Below are positions 1 through 8,546 of a DNA stretch of 64,000 nt, piece after piece. Origin of the DNA: Dorea_A sp016295505 (GTDB lineage Bacteria > Bacillota > Clostridia > Lachnospirales > Lachnospiraceae); NCBI RefSeq assembly GCF_039832105.1, contig NZ_JBDOHS010000010.1:1-64000 (forward strand), read 5' to 3'. A program made the position numbers and the translations under genes. Below the pieces are notes generated by a model. The model saw only the letters and a program-made list of their open reading frames with translations. It made no database searches and was not told the origin of the DNA. Every line of letters starts with the position of its first letter. The stretch's first letter is position 1.

Positions 1-27
1 ACGCCCCATATCTGATGATTTATGTCA

Positions 28-81
28 ATTCAGAAACCATTCTGAATAATGACCGTTTTTTCTCTCCTTATATGAGGAGAG
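28..81. repeat. Two inverted repeats upstream of the purine operon
   Basis: Two perfect hairpins are visible. Positions 28-47 have 8-bp arms (ATTCAGAA/TTCTGAAT) around ACCA, and positions 62-81 have 7-bp arms (CTCTCCT/AGGAGAG) around six bases. A T-run lies between them at 56-61. The first hairpin plus T-run could end an upstream transcript, although eight bases separate stem and T-run. The second lies just upstream of the permease promoter and could be an operator. I do not see a purine riboswitch core here. Confidence 0.35.
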
Positions 82-114
82 TTATCCACATCATAGAAAA
101 AAATCATTTAACAA

Positions 115-142
115 TTACCTATTATTCTCTTTCTGATATAAT
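115..142 (+). promoter_or_regulatory. Promoter of the purine permease/xanthine dehydrogenase operon
   Basis: A perfect extended -10 (TGATATAAT, hexamer 137-142) has a weak -35 (TTACCT, 115-120) at 16-bp spacing. Transcription would begin near 149. An AAGGAGGA ribosome binding site at 158-165 precedes the ATG at 177. Confidence 0.55.
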
Positions 143-176
143 GATTATGCATAAATGAAGGAGGATTATTGTTATT

Positions 177-1577
177 ATGGATAAGAGTAAGGAAAGTACA
201 GCAGCTGTGATGGGAAGTCCTTATGAATTTGAAGGTAAGTTACCGTTAAAACAGGCAATTCCGTTAGGGCTTCAGCATGTGCTTGCGATGTTCGTCGGTA
301 ATCTTACGCCGATTCTGATTATTACTGCAGCGTGTGGGTCAGAGGACTTTGCTGCAATTCAGGTATCGTTATTACAGAATGCAATGCTGATCGCGGGAAT
401 CGTAACACTGGTACAGTTATACGCGATCGGTCCGGTCGGAGGAAAGGTTCCGATCATCATGGGTACGAGTTCCGGATTCATCGGTGTATTCCAGAGTATT
501 GTAAATATTATGGGAGGCGGAGTCGTTGCTTATGGGGCAATCATGGGAGCCAGCCTGATCGGCGGCCTTTTTGAGACGGTTCTGGGAGCGTTTTTAAAGC
601 CGCTTCGGAGATTCTTTCCGTCGGTTGTAACGGGTACCGTTGTACTGGCGATCGGATTGTCGCTGATCGGTGTCGGTGTCGGCTCTTTCGGAGGAGGCTC
701 TTCTGCCAGTGATTATGGATCTGCAGAGAATCTTTTGATCGCGCTGGTGGTGATGATCGTGATTCTGGCTCTGAAGCACGGAACGAAGGGAATGACCAGT
801 TCTTCCTGTATCTTATTTGGAATTATTGTCGGATATATCATCTGTGCGATCCTGCCGTTATTCCTCTCTACAACAGCAGTCAACGCAGAGGGTGTGGAAT
901 ATACAAAGGCATGGGTACTCAACTGGGACAAGGTAGCACAGGCAAAATGGTTCGCAGTTCCGAAGTTTATGCCGGTGAAGCCGGTCTTTGACCTGCGTGC
1001 GATCCTTCCGGTTCTGATCATGTTCGTGGTTACGGCAGTTGAGACGGTAGGAGACATCTCCGGCTGTATCGAAGGTGGTATGAGCCGGGAAGCAACTGAT
1101 ACAGAACTGTCAGGCGGAGTTATCTGTGATGGTGTGGGATCTTCTTTTGCAGCACTCTTCGGTGTGCTTCCGAATACATCCTTCAGCCAGAATGTCGGTC
1201 TTGTAACGATGACGAAGATTGTAAACAGATATGCGCTCGGCTGTGGTGCAGTATTTCTGATTCTGTGCGGACTTCTGCCGAAGCTTGCCGCACTGGTATC
1301 CATTATGCCGCAGTGTGTGCTTGGCGGAGCTGCTGTCATCATGTTCTCATCCATCGTTATGAGTGGTATTCAGCTGATCACAAAGGAACCACTGAATGCG
1401 CGTAGCATGACGATCGTATCCGTTGCGCTTGGACTTGGATATGGAATCGGTGCAAACAGTGCGATTCTTGCGGCACTTCCGGAGACAGTCAGACTGATCT
1501 TTGGCGGTTCCGGAATCGTACCGGCTGCATTTGTAGCGATTATATTAAATATTCTGCTTCCGAAAGAGGAAGCATAA
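177..1577 (+). CDS. NCS2 family uracil/xanthine/uric-acid permease
   Basis: A 466-residue polytopic membrane protein that should import a purine base (xanthine, uric acid or similar) by proton symport. It is hydrophobic throughout with about a dozen membrane segments. It carries the NCS2 signature in the form SQNVGLVTMTK and the conserved acidic segment VETVGDISG, which in the family contributes to substrate binding. It is first in an operon, 22 bases ahead of xanthine-dehydrogenase-type subunits, so a purine substrate is far more likely than uracil. The exact purine cannot be told from sequence. AAGGAGGA lies 11 bases before the ATG. Confidence 0.88.
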   Translation: MDKSKESTAAVMGSPYEFEGKLPLKQAIPLGLQHVLAMFVGNLTPILIITAACGSEDFAAIQVSLLQNAMLIAGIVTLVQLYAIGPVGGKVPIIMGTSSGFIGVFQSIVNIMGGGVVAYGAIMGASLIGGLFETVLGAFLKPLRRFFPSVVTGTVVLAIGLSLIGVGVGSFGGGSSASDYGSAENLLIALVVMIVILALKHGTKGMTSSSCILFGIIVGYIICAILPLFLSTTAVNAEGVEYTKAWVLNWDKVAQAKWFAVPKFMPVKPVFDLRAILPVLIMFVVTAVETVGDISGCIEGGMSREATDTELSGGVICDGVGSSFAALFGVLPNTSFSQNVGLVTMTKIVNRYALGCGAVFLILCGLLPKLAALVSIMPQCVLGGAAVIMFSSIVMSGIQLITKEPLNARSMTIVSVALGLGYGIGANSAILAALPETVRLIFGGSGIVPAAFVAIILNILLPKEEA

Positions 1578-1599
1578 ATACATCCGGAGGTTGGATTAT

Positions 1600-2391
1600 A
1601 TGATTTCTTTTCAGCAATATGTCAGGCCCGAAAGCCTGGAGGAAGCATACGAGCTGTGCCAGAAAAAGAATAATGTTGTGATCGGAGGTATGCTGTGGCT
1701 GAAGATGCAGAACGGCAGACGGGGAACGGCCATCGACCTGTGTGATCTTGGACTGGATCAGATTGAAGAGACTGCAGAGGAATATCGGATCGGTGCCATG
1801 GTGTCTCTTCGGACACTGGAACTGCATGAGGGACTGAACACAATGACCGCAGGGGCACTCAGAGAGGCAGTCTGTCATATCGTAGGTGTACAGTTTCGAA
1901 ATGTGGCTACGATCGGCGGAAGTATCTATGGACGATTTGGCTTCTCTGATGTTCTGACCCTTTTTATGGCACTGGATGCAAAAGTGGAATTATATCATGC
2001 GGGAGTCATGAGCGTAAAAGAATTTGCGGAATATCCAAGGGAAAAGCGTGATATTCTGGTTCGGGTCATTGTTCCCAGGACACCCGTGCGTACGGTTTAT
2101 CTGTCAATGCGTAATACAGAGACGGACTTCCCGGTCCTGACCTGTGCACTTGCAGAGCGTAACGGGAAGTACACCTGTGTGATCGGAGCGCGTCCGATGA
2201 AGGCAGTTTCCTTTGATGATGAGAAAAAGATTCTTGCAGGTGGTGTGACGGAAGAGACGGCTGCTGCATATGCCGGGGATATTGCAGACAGAGCAGTATT
2301 CCAGAGTAATCTTCGTGCAGGAGCCGAATATCGTAAGAAAATATGTGAAGTGCTGGTACGTCGTGCGGCACTTGCACTTCGGGAGGTTTAG
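1600..2391 (+). CDS. Xanthine dehydrogenase family FAD-binding subunit
   Basis: The medium (CoxM-type) subunit of a three-part molybdenum hydroxylase, about 263 residues. It carries FAD and passes electrons from the iron-sulfur subunit onward. The family FAD motif is visible as RNVATIGGSI at about residues 100-109. The start is ATG 1600 because GGAGG at 1586-1590 is correctly spaced to it; the in-frame TTG at 1591 would touch the ribosome binding site. It lies between the permease and the 2Fe-2S subunit, two bases before the latter, in one operon. Substrate is presumed to be a purine from context. Confidence 0.87.
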   Translation: MISFQQYVRPESLEEAYELCQKKNNVVIGGMLWLKMQNGRRGTAIDLCDLGLDQIEETAEEYRIGAMVSLRTLELHEGLNTMTAGALREAVCHIVGVQFRNVATIGGSIYGRFGFSDVLTLFMALDAKVELYHAGVMSVKEFAEYPREKRDILVRVIVPRTPVRTVYLSMRNTETDFPVLTCALAERNGKYTCVIGARPMKAVSFDDEKKILAGGVTEETAAAYAGDIADRAVFQSNLRAGAEYRKKICEVLVRRAALALREV

Positions 2392-2393
2392 CC

Positions 2394-2852
2394 ATGAACA
2401 TAGAACTGACGCTGAATGGAAAAAAGATCTCTTCGGAGATAGAACCGGATCTTCTTCTGATCGATTTTGTCAGAGCGCATGGATGTGCCTCTGTAAAACG
2501 TGGATGTGAAACTTCAAACTGTGGGCTGTGTACGGTGCTGATGGATGAAGTGCCGGTGCTTTCCTGCAGTATTCTGGCTGCAAGAGCACACGGGCATGTG
2601 GTCCGGACACTGGAAGGGCTTCAGGAAGAAGCAGAAGAATTCGTCGGATTCATTGCAGATCAAGGGGCAGAGCAGTGCGGCTTCTGCAATCCGGGATTCG
2701 TTATGAATACGATCGCACTGCTGCGGGAGAATCCGGATCCTTCTGATGATGAGATTCGTGCATATCTTGCAGGAAATCTCTGCCGCTGTTCCGGATATGA
2801 AGGACAGCTTCGCGGAATTCGCGCATATCTGAACTGGAAGAAGGGGGTGTAA
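2394..2852 (+). CDS. Xanthine dehydrogenase family 2Fe-2S subunit
   Basis: The small (CoxS-type) subunit, 152 residues, normal length. It holds two [2Fe-2S] clusters: an N-terminal plant-ferredoxin-type cluster with Cys38, Cys43, Cys46 and Cys58, and a C-terminal helical cluster with Cys95, Cys98, Cys130 and Cys132 (CGFC...CRC). All eight ligands are present, so the protein should be functional. It relays electrons from the molybdenum centre to FAD. It is tightly packed, with five bases or fewer between neighbouring genes. Confidence 0.92.
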   Translation: MNIELTLNGKKISSEIEPDLLLIDFVRAHGCASVKRGCETSNCGLCTVLMDEVPVLSCSILAARAHGHVVRTLEGLQEEAEEFVGFIADQGAEQCGFCNPGFVMNTIALLRENPDPSDDEIRAYLAGNLCRCSGYEGQLRGIRAYLNWKKGV

Positions 2853-2856
2853 ACGC

Positions 2857-5148
2857 ATGGAACAGAATTTTAAAAGTGTAGGACAGCCTGTACGAAAGAA
2901 GGACGCCATGCAGCTCCTGCTGGGGAAACCAGCTTATGTAGATGATATTACCCCTTCCGATGCTCTGGTGGTAAAGGTGCTCAGAAGTCCTCATGCACAC
3001 GCATGGATTGAAGAGATCAAGACGGATATTGCGATGAAGGTACCGGGAATCGTTGGCATCTATACTTATGAAGATGTGCCGCAGAAGCGCTTTACCATGG
3101 CCGGACAGACGTATCCGGAACCATCTCCGTATGACAGACTCCTGCTGGATCAGAGGGTGCGTTATGTAGGAGATGTTGTGGCGATCGTGGCAGGTGAGAC
3201 GGAAAAAGCCGTAGACAGAGCCCTGAAGATGATCAAGGTAAAGTATCAGGTGCTGGAGCCGGTGCTGGATTTCCGAAAAGCAAAGGACAATCTGATCCTG
3301 GTGCACCCGGAAGAAAACTGGGAGTCTCTGTGCCCTGTGGGAGCAGATAATCAGAGGAATCTCTGTGCCAGCGAAGTGTCTTCGGACGGAGATGTAGATG
3401 CGGTGCTGGCGGATTGTGACGAGATCGTGGATCATACGTATCATGTGAAAGCCTGTCAGCAGGCGATGATGGAAACGTTCCGTACATATACGGAGATCGA
3501 CCGCTACGGAAGACTGCATGTGATCAGCTCGACACAGATCGTGTTCCACTGCCGCCGTATCATAGCCACTGCACTGAACATTCCAAAGTCAAAGGTACGT
3601 GTGGAAAAACCACGGATCGGCGGAGGCTTCGGTGCAAAACAGACTGTGGTGGCAGAGGTATATCCTGCCTTCGTTACCTGGAAGACAAAGCGTCCGGCGA
3701 AAATGATCTATACAAGAGAAGAATGTCAGACGGCAGCCACCCCGCGTCATGAGATGGAAGTTCATGTAAGACTCGGTGCATCAAAGGAAGGAAAGATCCG
3801 TGCACTGGATGTCTATACCTTATCAAATACAGGTGCTTACGGCGAACATGGTCCGACGACGGTCGGCCTGTCCGGACACAAGTCCATTCCGCTGTATACA
3901 GGAGGACTGGAAGCACACCGTTTTGCTTATGATGTTGTATATACGAATGTTCAGGCGGCAGGTGCTTATCGTGGATATGGTGCGACGCAGGGAATCTTTG
4001 CACTGGAGAGCGCGGTAAATGAACTGGCGGCCCGACTTCAGATGGATCCGATCGAGCTGCGTATGAAGAATATCGTGCGCGAAGGCATGGTCATGCCGGC
4101 GTACTACGGAGAGAAGGCAGAGGCATGCGCACTGGATCGCTGTCTGGAGAGATGTAAGGAATTGTTCCATTGGGATGAAAAATATCCGGTACGGGACATG
4201 GGCAATGGCAAGGTTCGTACTGCCGGAGTAGCTCTTGCGATGCAGGGATCCTGTATCTCGAATCTGGATGTAGGGTCAGCGACCGTGAAGCTTGGAGATG
4301 AAGGGTTTTATAATCTGATTATTGGAGCTGCCGATATGGGAACCGGATGTGATACGATCCTTGCACAGATGGCAGCAGAATGTATGGGATGCTCCGTCGA
4401 TGAGATCGAGGTCTATGGAGCGGATACAGATTCTTCCCCTTATGATTCCGGATCTTATGCTTCCTCTACGACTTATGTGACCGGAAAAGCAGTGGAGCTG
4501 GCCTGTGAAGAGTTAAAAGAAAATATGTGTAAGATTGCTGCAGGCATGATGGATTGCAAGGTAGAAGAAGTGGAATATACCGGTGACGGTGTCCGCAGAC
4601 TGGATGGCACAGGATTCATATCCAGATTCGATATTGCTACTAAGTCGATGGCTAATAATGAGATTGCAGTTCAGACAACGGCAACACACAGCTCTCCGGT
4701 ATCCCCGCCGCCTTATATGGCCGGAATGGTAGAGATCGAGCTGGATAAGGAGACCGGAAAAGTCGAGATTCTTGATTATGTGGCAGTTGTGGACTGTGGT
4801 ACTCCAATCAATCCGAATCTTGCAAGGATTCAGACCGAAGGTGGTCTGGTGCAGGGAATCGGAATGGCACTTTATGAAAATGTAACATACTCGGATCAGG
4901 GACGGATTCTGGAAAATTCCTTTATGCAGTACAAGATTCCGACACGTCTGGATATGGGACATCTGAAAGTGGAATTTGAATCCAGCTATGAACCAACTGG
5001 TCCGTTCGGTGCAAAATCCATCGGAGAGATTGTAATCAATACACCTGCTCCGGCACTGGCACATGCGATCTATAATGCAACAGGAGTATGGCACCGTACA
5101 CTGCCAATCACTCCGGAGAAGATTCTTATGGAGCTGGAAGATGAATAA
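2857..5148 (+). CDS. Xanthine dehydrogenase family molybdenum-binding subunit
   Basis: The large catalytic subunit, 763 residues, which hydroxylates a purine or related heterocycle at a molybdopterin centre. The glycine-rich molybdopterin loop is seen as GGGFGAKQ near residue 255. The catalytic glutamate lies in GPFGAKSIGE (Glu724) near the C-terminus. Length and motifs match the family. Adjacent genes supply the permease, FAD and Fe-S subunits and a cofactor nucleotidyltransferase. Xanthine dehydrogenase is the best guess; purine hydroxylase or nicotinate-type activity cannot be excluded from sequence. It overlaps the next gene by eight bases. Confidence 0.9.
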   Translation: MEQNFKSVGQPVRKKDAMQLLLGKPAYVDDITPSDALVVKVLRSPHAHAWIEEIKTDIAMKVPGIVGIYTYEDVPQKRFTMAGQTYPEPSPYDRLLLDQRVRYVGDVVAIVAGETEKAVDRALKMIKVKYQVLEPVLDFRKAKDNLILVHPEENWESLCPVGADNQRNLCASEVSSDGDVDAVLADCDEIVDHTYHVKACQQAMMETFRTYTEIDRYGRLHVISSTQIVFHCRRIIATALNIPKSKVRVEKPRIGGGFGAKQTVVAEVYPAFVTWKTKRPAKMIYTREECQTAATPRHEMEVHVRLGASKEGKIRALDVYTLSNTGAYGEHGPTTVGLSGHKSIPLYTGGLEAHRFAYDVVYTNVQAAGAYRGYGATQGIFALESAVNELAARLQMDPIELRMKNIVREGMVMPAYYGEKAEACALDRCLERCKELFHWDEKYPVRDMGNGKVRTAGVALAMQGSCISNLDVGSATVKLGDEGFYNLIIGAADMGTGCDTILAQMAAECMGCSVDEIEVYGADTDSSPYDSGSYASSTTYVTGKAVELACEELKENMCKIAAGMMDCKVEEVEYTGDGVRRLDGTGFISRFDIATKSMANNEIAVQTTATHSSPVSPPPYMAGMVEIELDKETGKVEILDYVAVVDCGTPINPNLARIQTEGGLVQGIGMALYENVTYSDQGRILENSFMQYKIPTRLDMGHLKVEFESSYEPTGPFGAKSIGEIVINTPAPALAHAIYNATGVWHRTLPITPEKILMELEDE

Positions 5149-5740
5149 ATACATTATATATCTGGCGGCTGGCAACAGCCGCCGTTTTGGTTCAAATAAA
5201 TTATTGCATCCATATAAAGGAAAACCATTGTATCGCCATGGACTGGATATGATACAGGAATTCTGTCGCGGACGAAAGGACTGTTCGGTACTTGTCGTAA
5301 CCCAGTATGAAGAGATCCTGCAGCAGATGATGAAAGAAGGGATCCCTGTGGTATACAGCCCGGATAGTTATAAGGGAATGTCATATTCCATAAAGGCAGG
5401 AATCAAGGGACTTGGGGATGAGGTGTCAGAAGAGGACTATCTGATCTTCTTTGTAGCAGATCAGCCCTGTCTGTCGAAGATGACACTGGAACGACTGATC
5501 CGTCAGGCAGATCTTCCGGATCAGAAACCGGAAACAGCATCCGTGACATTCCGGGGAAAGCCTGGAAGTCCCGCGATGTTCTCCGCACGGCTGATACCGG
5601 AACTTCTGGAACTTCGGGAAGACGAAGGCGGACGAAAGGTCATCCGCAGGCACGCGTGTACCTGCGTGGAGGCAGAAGATGAGAGAGAGTTAATGGATAT
5701 CGATAGTGTTCAGGATGCTCTTTTGAGACGTTGGGATTGA
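5141..5740 (+). CDS. MobA/MocA-like molybdopterin nucleotidyltransferase
   Basis: A 199-residue nucleotidyltransferase of the MobA/MocA/YgfJ group. The nucleotide-binding signature LAAGNSRRFGSNK is at residues 8-20, followed by VADQPCLS with the metal-binding Asp. In xanthine-dehydrogenase operons such proteins usually make molybdopterin cytosine dinucleotide or otherwise prepare the cofactor, and this context fits. I chose ATG 5141, which overlaps the end of the large subunit by eight bases, because the protein begins directly with the Rossmann strand. Exact nucleotide specificity (CTP or GTP) is inferred, not seen. Confidence 0.82.
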   Translation: MNKYIIYLAAGNSRRFGSNKLLHPYKGKPLYRHGLDMIQEFCRGRKDCSVLVVTQYEEILQQMMKEGIPVVYSPDSYKGMSYSIKAGIKGLGDEVSEEDYLIFFVADQPCLSKMTLERLIRQADLPDQKPETASVTFRGKPGSPAMFSARLIPELLELREDEGGRKVIRRHACTCVEAEDERELMDIDSVQDALLRRWD

Positions 5741-5816
5741 AGAGTTGCCCATTAACCATTTAAATAATAATTGTTTCAAAATTCCTGAAAATTCCTGTAC
5801 CAACTTGAAAAAGTTA

Positions 5817-5845
5817 TTGTATAATATAAGTGGAAGTGGTATACT
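5817..5845 (+). promoter_or_regulatory. Promoter of the Panacea toxin-antitoxin pair
   Basis: Extended -10 TGGTATACT (hexamer 5840-5845) with TTGTAT (5817-5822) at exactly 17 bp. The start would be near 5852, about 30 bases before the antitoxin ATG. Upstream there is a tandem 10-bp repeat (AAAATTCCTG twice, about 5779-5798). Confidence 0.5.
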
Positions 5846-5881
5846 ATTAAAACTATTATTAATTTTTATGGAGGGATGCAT

Positions 5882-6340
5882 ATGGAAAAGACAATGTGTG
5901 TTGCAAAGGCTTTATACGATATGTATTATGAGCAGAGTGGTGTGCGCATGGATGAGATGAAGATGCATAAACTTATGTATTTTGCACAAAGAGAATCCCT
6001 CATGTATAATAATGAGCCTTTATTTGATGGCACTTTTTATGGTTGGAAATATGGACCAGTATTAAAAGCTGTTAGAAGCGCATATATGTCTGATACATTG
6101 TTATCAAAATCATTTGAGAAAGTATCTGATGATACTATGAAATTACTGAAAAGCGTCCTTGAAAGATATGGTTCATTGTCGTCATGGAAGCTTAGCAGTT
6201 TATCACATGAAGAGTTTTCGTGGAAAAAAGCCAGAAAAGGTTTGGAAGCTGCCGATGATGGTGATGTTGAGTTGTCACTTGATGCTATGAGGGTGGATGC
6301 CACAAGAGAACTGATGAATAGAAAAACCGCTATGGCATAA
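5882..6340 (+). CDS. Panacea-domain (DUF4065) antitoxin
   Basis: A 152-residue single-domain protein of the Panacea/SocA/GepA family. Recognisable features are an N-terminal helix containing HKLMYFAQRE and the FYGWKYGPV motif at about residues 45-60. Panacea domains act as antitoxins for many unrelated toxins encoded beside them. The start is ATG 5882, six bases after GGAGGG (5870-5875); the ATG at 5876 abuts the ribosome binding site. The next gene begins about 13 bases downstream, so the two form one unit. The base composition is more AT-rich than the flanking purine operon, consistent with acquisition. Confidence 0.85.
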   Translation: MEKTMCVAKALYDMYYEQSGVRMDEMKMHKLMYFAQRESLMYNNEPLFDGTFYGWKYGPVLKAVRSAYMSDTLLSKSFEKVSDDTMKLLKSVLERYGSLSSWKLSSLSHEEFSWKKARKGLEAADDGDVELSLDAMRVDATRELMNRKTAMA

Positions 6341-6353
6341 GGGAGGTATTACA

Positions 6354-7202
6354 ATTAACGTTGGAGAAAAACGAAATTATTTTCGTGAGTTTAAATGCGA
6401 AGTATTGACCTCCAAACCGGAAAACAAAGAGTTGATAAGTGGATTTGTTTCGAAAAAAGTAAATAATACGCTTGAAACATACCTAAGAGATGAAGACAAG
6501 GCATGGACAGAAGATTTGGATGGAGAAACAAGAGTATATCTTGTTAAAGATAAATCCGGAAGCATTGCCTTGTTTTTTTCTGTAAAATGTGGACTTTTGG
6601 TTGGAGAAAATTTAGAAGAAAAGTTATCAGAAGAATATCAAGAGTTTGTTGATGCAGTTATTGAGGTTAAGAAATCTAAGGATGAGAATGTTATAAAGCA
6701 AATGTATGATGCTGGTATGTCGATGTATGGAGATGAAGTTGATCGTTTGTTTGAAATAGCAGAACATAGACTTGATACCAAAACCGAATCAATAGAAATA
6801 GGTCAATCTGAAAATACAATTAATGTTCCAAATTGCATATCAGCAATAGAATTAAGGCATTTATGTAAGAATGAAGATTTTATTGTGCCGGAGGAAGTTG
6901 ATATTCCTTTGGGATTTGGCATTTTTTGGGAGATAATTGTTCCTGTTATTATTGATATTACTAAAAAAGTAGGATGTAAATATGTTTATCTATTTGCTGC
7001 CGATAAGACCGAAGGACAAAATGAAATTGATATGAAGAAACTAATTTCACATTATAAGAACAACTTTAAATTTTCAGAATGTGATGAAGGTATTAAATTT
7101 GTGAAACCTGAGTATGATAATCATTGTTACGGATTGATACAACGAGTATCAAAGTTGGAAAGCAACCGAGAAGCTATTTGGCATGAGTTCTCAGATATTT
7201 AG
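6354..7202 (+). CDS. Putative toxin partner of the Panacea antitoxin; apparent ATT start
   Basis: About 282 residues if started at ATT 6354, or 265 from TTG 6405. Near the C-terminus is a stretch with YVYLFAADKTEG, preceded by a conserved-looking FGIFWEIIVPVIID helix. This resembles an acetyltransferase-like (GNAT) core, but I cannot assign it firmly. Context (directly after a Panacea antitoxin) suggests a toxin. No ATG, GTG or TTG lies in frame between the upstream stop (6315) and 6405. GGGAGG at 6341-6346 is correctly placed for ATT 6354, while TTG 6405 has no ribosome binding site. An ATT start would hold expression low. Confidence 0.6.
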   Translation: MNVGEKRNYFREFKCEVLTSKPENKELISGFVSKKVNNTLETYLRDEDKAWTEDLDGETRVYLVKDKSGSIALFFSVKCGLLVGENLEEKLSEEYQEFVDAVIEVKKSKDENVIKQMYDAGMSMYGDEVDRLFEIAEHRLDTKTESIEIGQSENTINVPNCISAIELRHLCKNEDFIVPEEVDIPLGFGIFWEIIVPVIIDITKKVGCKYVYLFAADKTEGQNEIDMKKLISHYKNNFKFSECDEGIKFVKPEYDNHCYGLIQRVSKLESNREAIWHEFSDI

Positions 7203-7214
7203 ATTTGCAATTGT

Positions 7215-7245
7215 AGGGGAAGAATTGGTCTTCTCCTATTTTTTT
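7215..7245 (+). terminator. Intrinsic terminator after the toxin gene
   Basis: Nine-bp stem (AGGGGAAGA with TCTTCTCCT, one G-U pair), five-base loop, then a run of seven T after one A. It lies 12 bases past the stop codon. Confidence 0.85.
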
Positions 7246-7275
7246 AGTAGTTGCACATTTGAAGAAACTACAAAT

Positions 7276-7323
7276 AAAAAGAAAGGCATCCCCCAAGCTG
7301 CGTATGGCTTAAAAGATACCCTT
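7276..7323 (-). terminator. Terminator of the three-gene exported-protein operon
   Basis: Read on the minus strand, an outer stem (AAGGGTATC with GATGCCTTT, two G-U pairs) encloses an inner AAGC/GCTT stem and is followed by CTTTTTATTT. It sits just after the stop of the gene at 7335 and faces the toxin-gene terminator. Confidence 0.65.
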
Positions 7324-7334
7324 CTGTCATCGAA

Positions 7335-7865
7335 TTATTCCACTAGTGAGATCCCAAATGTCATCGTTCCTTTATATGGAATCCCCGGTTCGAGGTTGAT
7401 GCCGGTTCCCTGGCTGACCGGTTTTGCGGTATATGTAACGGTTCCTGCTTCGATGAAGGAAGCAAGTTCCGTGCCGGTTACGGTATCCTTACCGGTGGTC
7501 TCGATCACGCTGCCATCCGGTGCAATGAGCTGATAGCGAAGAACGCCGGAGTAGGATGGCTTGGATGTCTTGCCGGTAAGTACCATCTGGTTGCGATAAT
7601 AGTCGGTTCCCGCGATTGTCACGGAGATCCGTTTGTCACCAAGATATGAGATGTCGGATGCAGTTATGCTGAACGGTGTTCCCTCATCAGATAAGGAGAG
7701 GGTTGTCGGGATCAATATGGAATAAGTAGGCGTATTCTCTTTCGTATAAGAAAATTCCGTAGATGCCTCCGTGGTCTGATCCGCAGCGAATACGGTACCC
7801 GGAGCTGCGGTGCAGACGAAAACTGCAAGTGTGGCAAAAGTCACTAATAAGTTTCTAAATCTCAT
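7335..7865 (-). CDS. Secreted protein of unknown function
   Basis: A 176-residue protein with a clear Sec signal peptide (charged start, hydrophobic core, cleavage probably after VFA-A near residue 27). The mature part is Ser/Thr-rich and beta-strand-like, containing SILIPTTLSLSDEGT and a C-terminal KGTMTFGISLVE. There is no LPXTG sorting motif and no lipobox. Its strand pattern and the phrase 'IxIPxxLxL' recall the neighbouring gene at 7887, so the two may be related surface subunits. AGGAGA precedes the ATG. It is last in a minus-strand operon ending at a terminator. Family not recognised. Confidence 0.7.
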   Translation of the reverse strand: MRFRNLLVTFATLAVFVCTAAPGTVFAADQTTEASTEFSYTKENTPTYSILIPTTLSLSDEGTPFSITASDISYLGDKRISVTIAGTDYYRNQMVLTGKTSKPSYSGVLRYQLIAPDGSVIETTGKDTVTGTELASFIEAGTVTYTAKPVSQGTGINLEPGIPYKGTMTFGISLVE

Positions 7866-7886
7866 ATATCATGTCTCCTCTTACTG

Positions 7887-8477
7887 TTACTGGTTGGCAG
7901 GAAGATTCTCTACGCTGACGGTAAAGTTGATCGCACCCCACCAGTAAGGCTTTTCTGCTGTCTTGGTATCTTCCAGAGGAGTTACGCGGTAGTACTTTGT
8001 AGCGTCTTCTGTAAATGCAAGTACTTCCTGATCAAAGTCTGTCAGAGCAGCTCCATAGGATCCGTCAGAAAGCTTCGGCTGTACATTGTACTTCATAAAT
8101 TCATATCCACAGTACAGGTTGTACTTGTGATCGTCATCACGATAAGCCTTCGGGAAAGAAGAAGACCAGGTGTCACGAACTTTTACAGAGAGATACTTGT
8201 TGTTCTCTACCATGTTTTTGACATTGGATACTTCCACCCATACGTCTGTACCGTCTTCCTGCATGTTCAGAGACTGTGGAACCTTGATCGTATAGGCCGG
8301 CTTCAGTGCGTCTTCATACTTCAGAGACAGGCTGAAGTCTTCCGTAGAGTTGCCGATTCTTGTCCATTCCACGGTTCCCGGCTGGATACCCGGTGTTGCT
8401 GCGTGAACCGCTGTTGGTGCGACTGCTGCTAATGTAAGAGCAAGCGCAAGCATAGATGTTACCATTCTTTTTTTCAT
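7887..8477 (-). CDS. Secreted protein of unknown function, paralogue-like
   Basis: A 196-residue exported protein; signal peptide about residues 1-26 ending AVHA. The mature region has TIKVPQSLNMQEDGT, which parallels the SILIPTTLSLSDEGT segment of the downstream gene, plus aromatic-rich strands. No anchor motif is visible, so surface retention would need a partner, perhaps the membrane protein encoded at 8547. GGAGG is nine bases from the ATG. The gap of 21 bases to the next gene suggests co-transcription. It could be a subunit of a surface fibre or matrix, but this is inference only. Confidence 0.7.
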   Translation of the reverse strand: MKKRMVTSMLALALTLAAVAPTAVHAATPGIQPGTVEWTRIGNSTEDFSLSLKYEDALKPAYTIKVPQSLNMQEDGTDVWVEVSNVKNMVENNKYLSVKVRDTWSSSFPKAYRDDDHKYNLYCGYEFMKYNVQPKLSDGSYGAALTDFDQEVLAFTEDATKYYRVTPLEDTKTAEKPYWWGAINFTVSVENLPANQ

Positions 8478-8546
8478 GATTCATTCCTCCTTCATATTCA
8501 GGTTGTATATCTGATGCAGGCATGCACCTGCATCTTTTTAAGGGGA

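Noticed and set aside
1..176. Purine riboswitch before the permease gene
   Set aside because: Two simple hairpins are present, but I could not find the conserved purine-riboswitch core.
713..1354. Long minus-strand frame inside the permease gene
   Set aside because: Opposite-strand shadow of a clear membrane-protein gene, with no start signal or recognisable domain.
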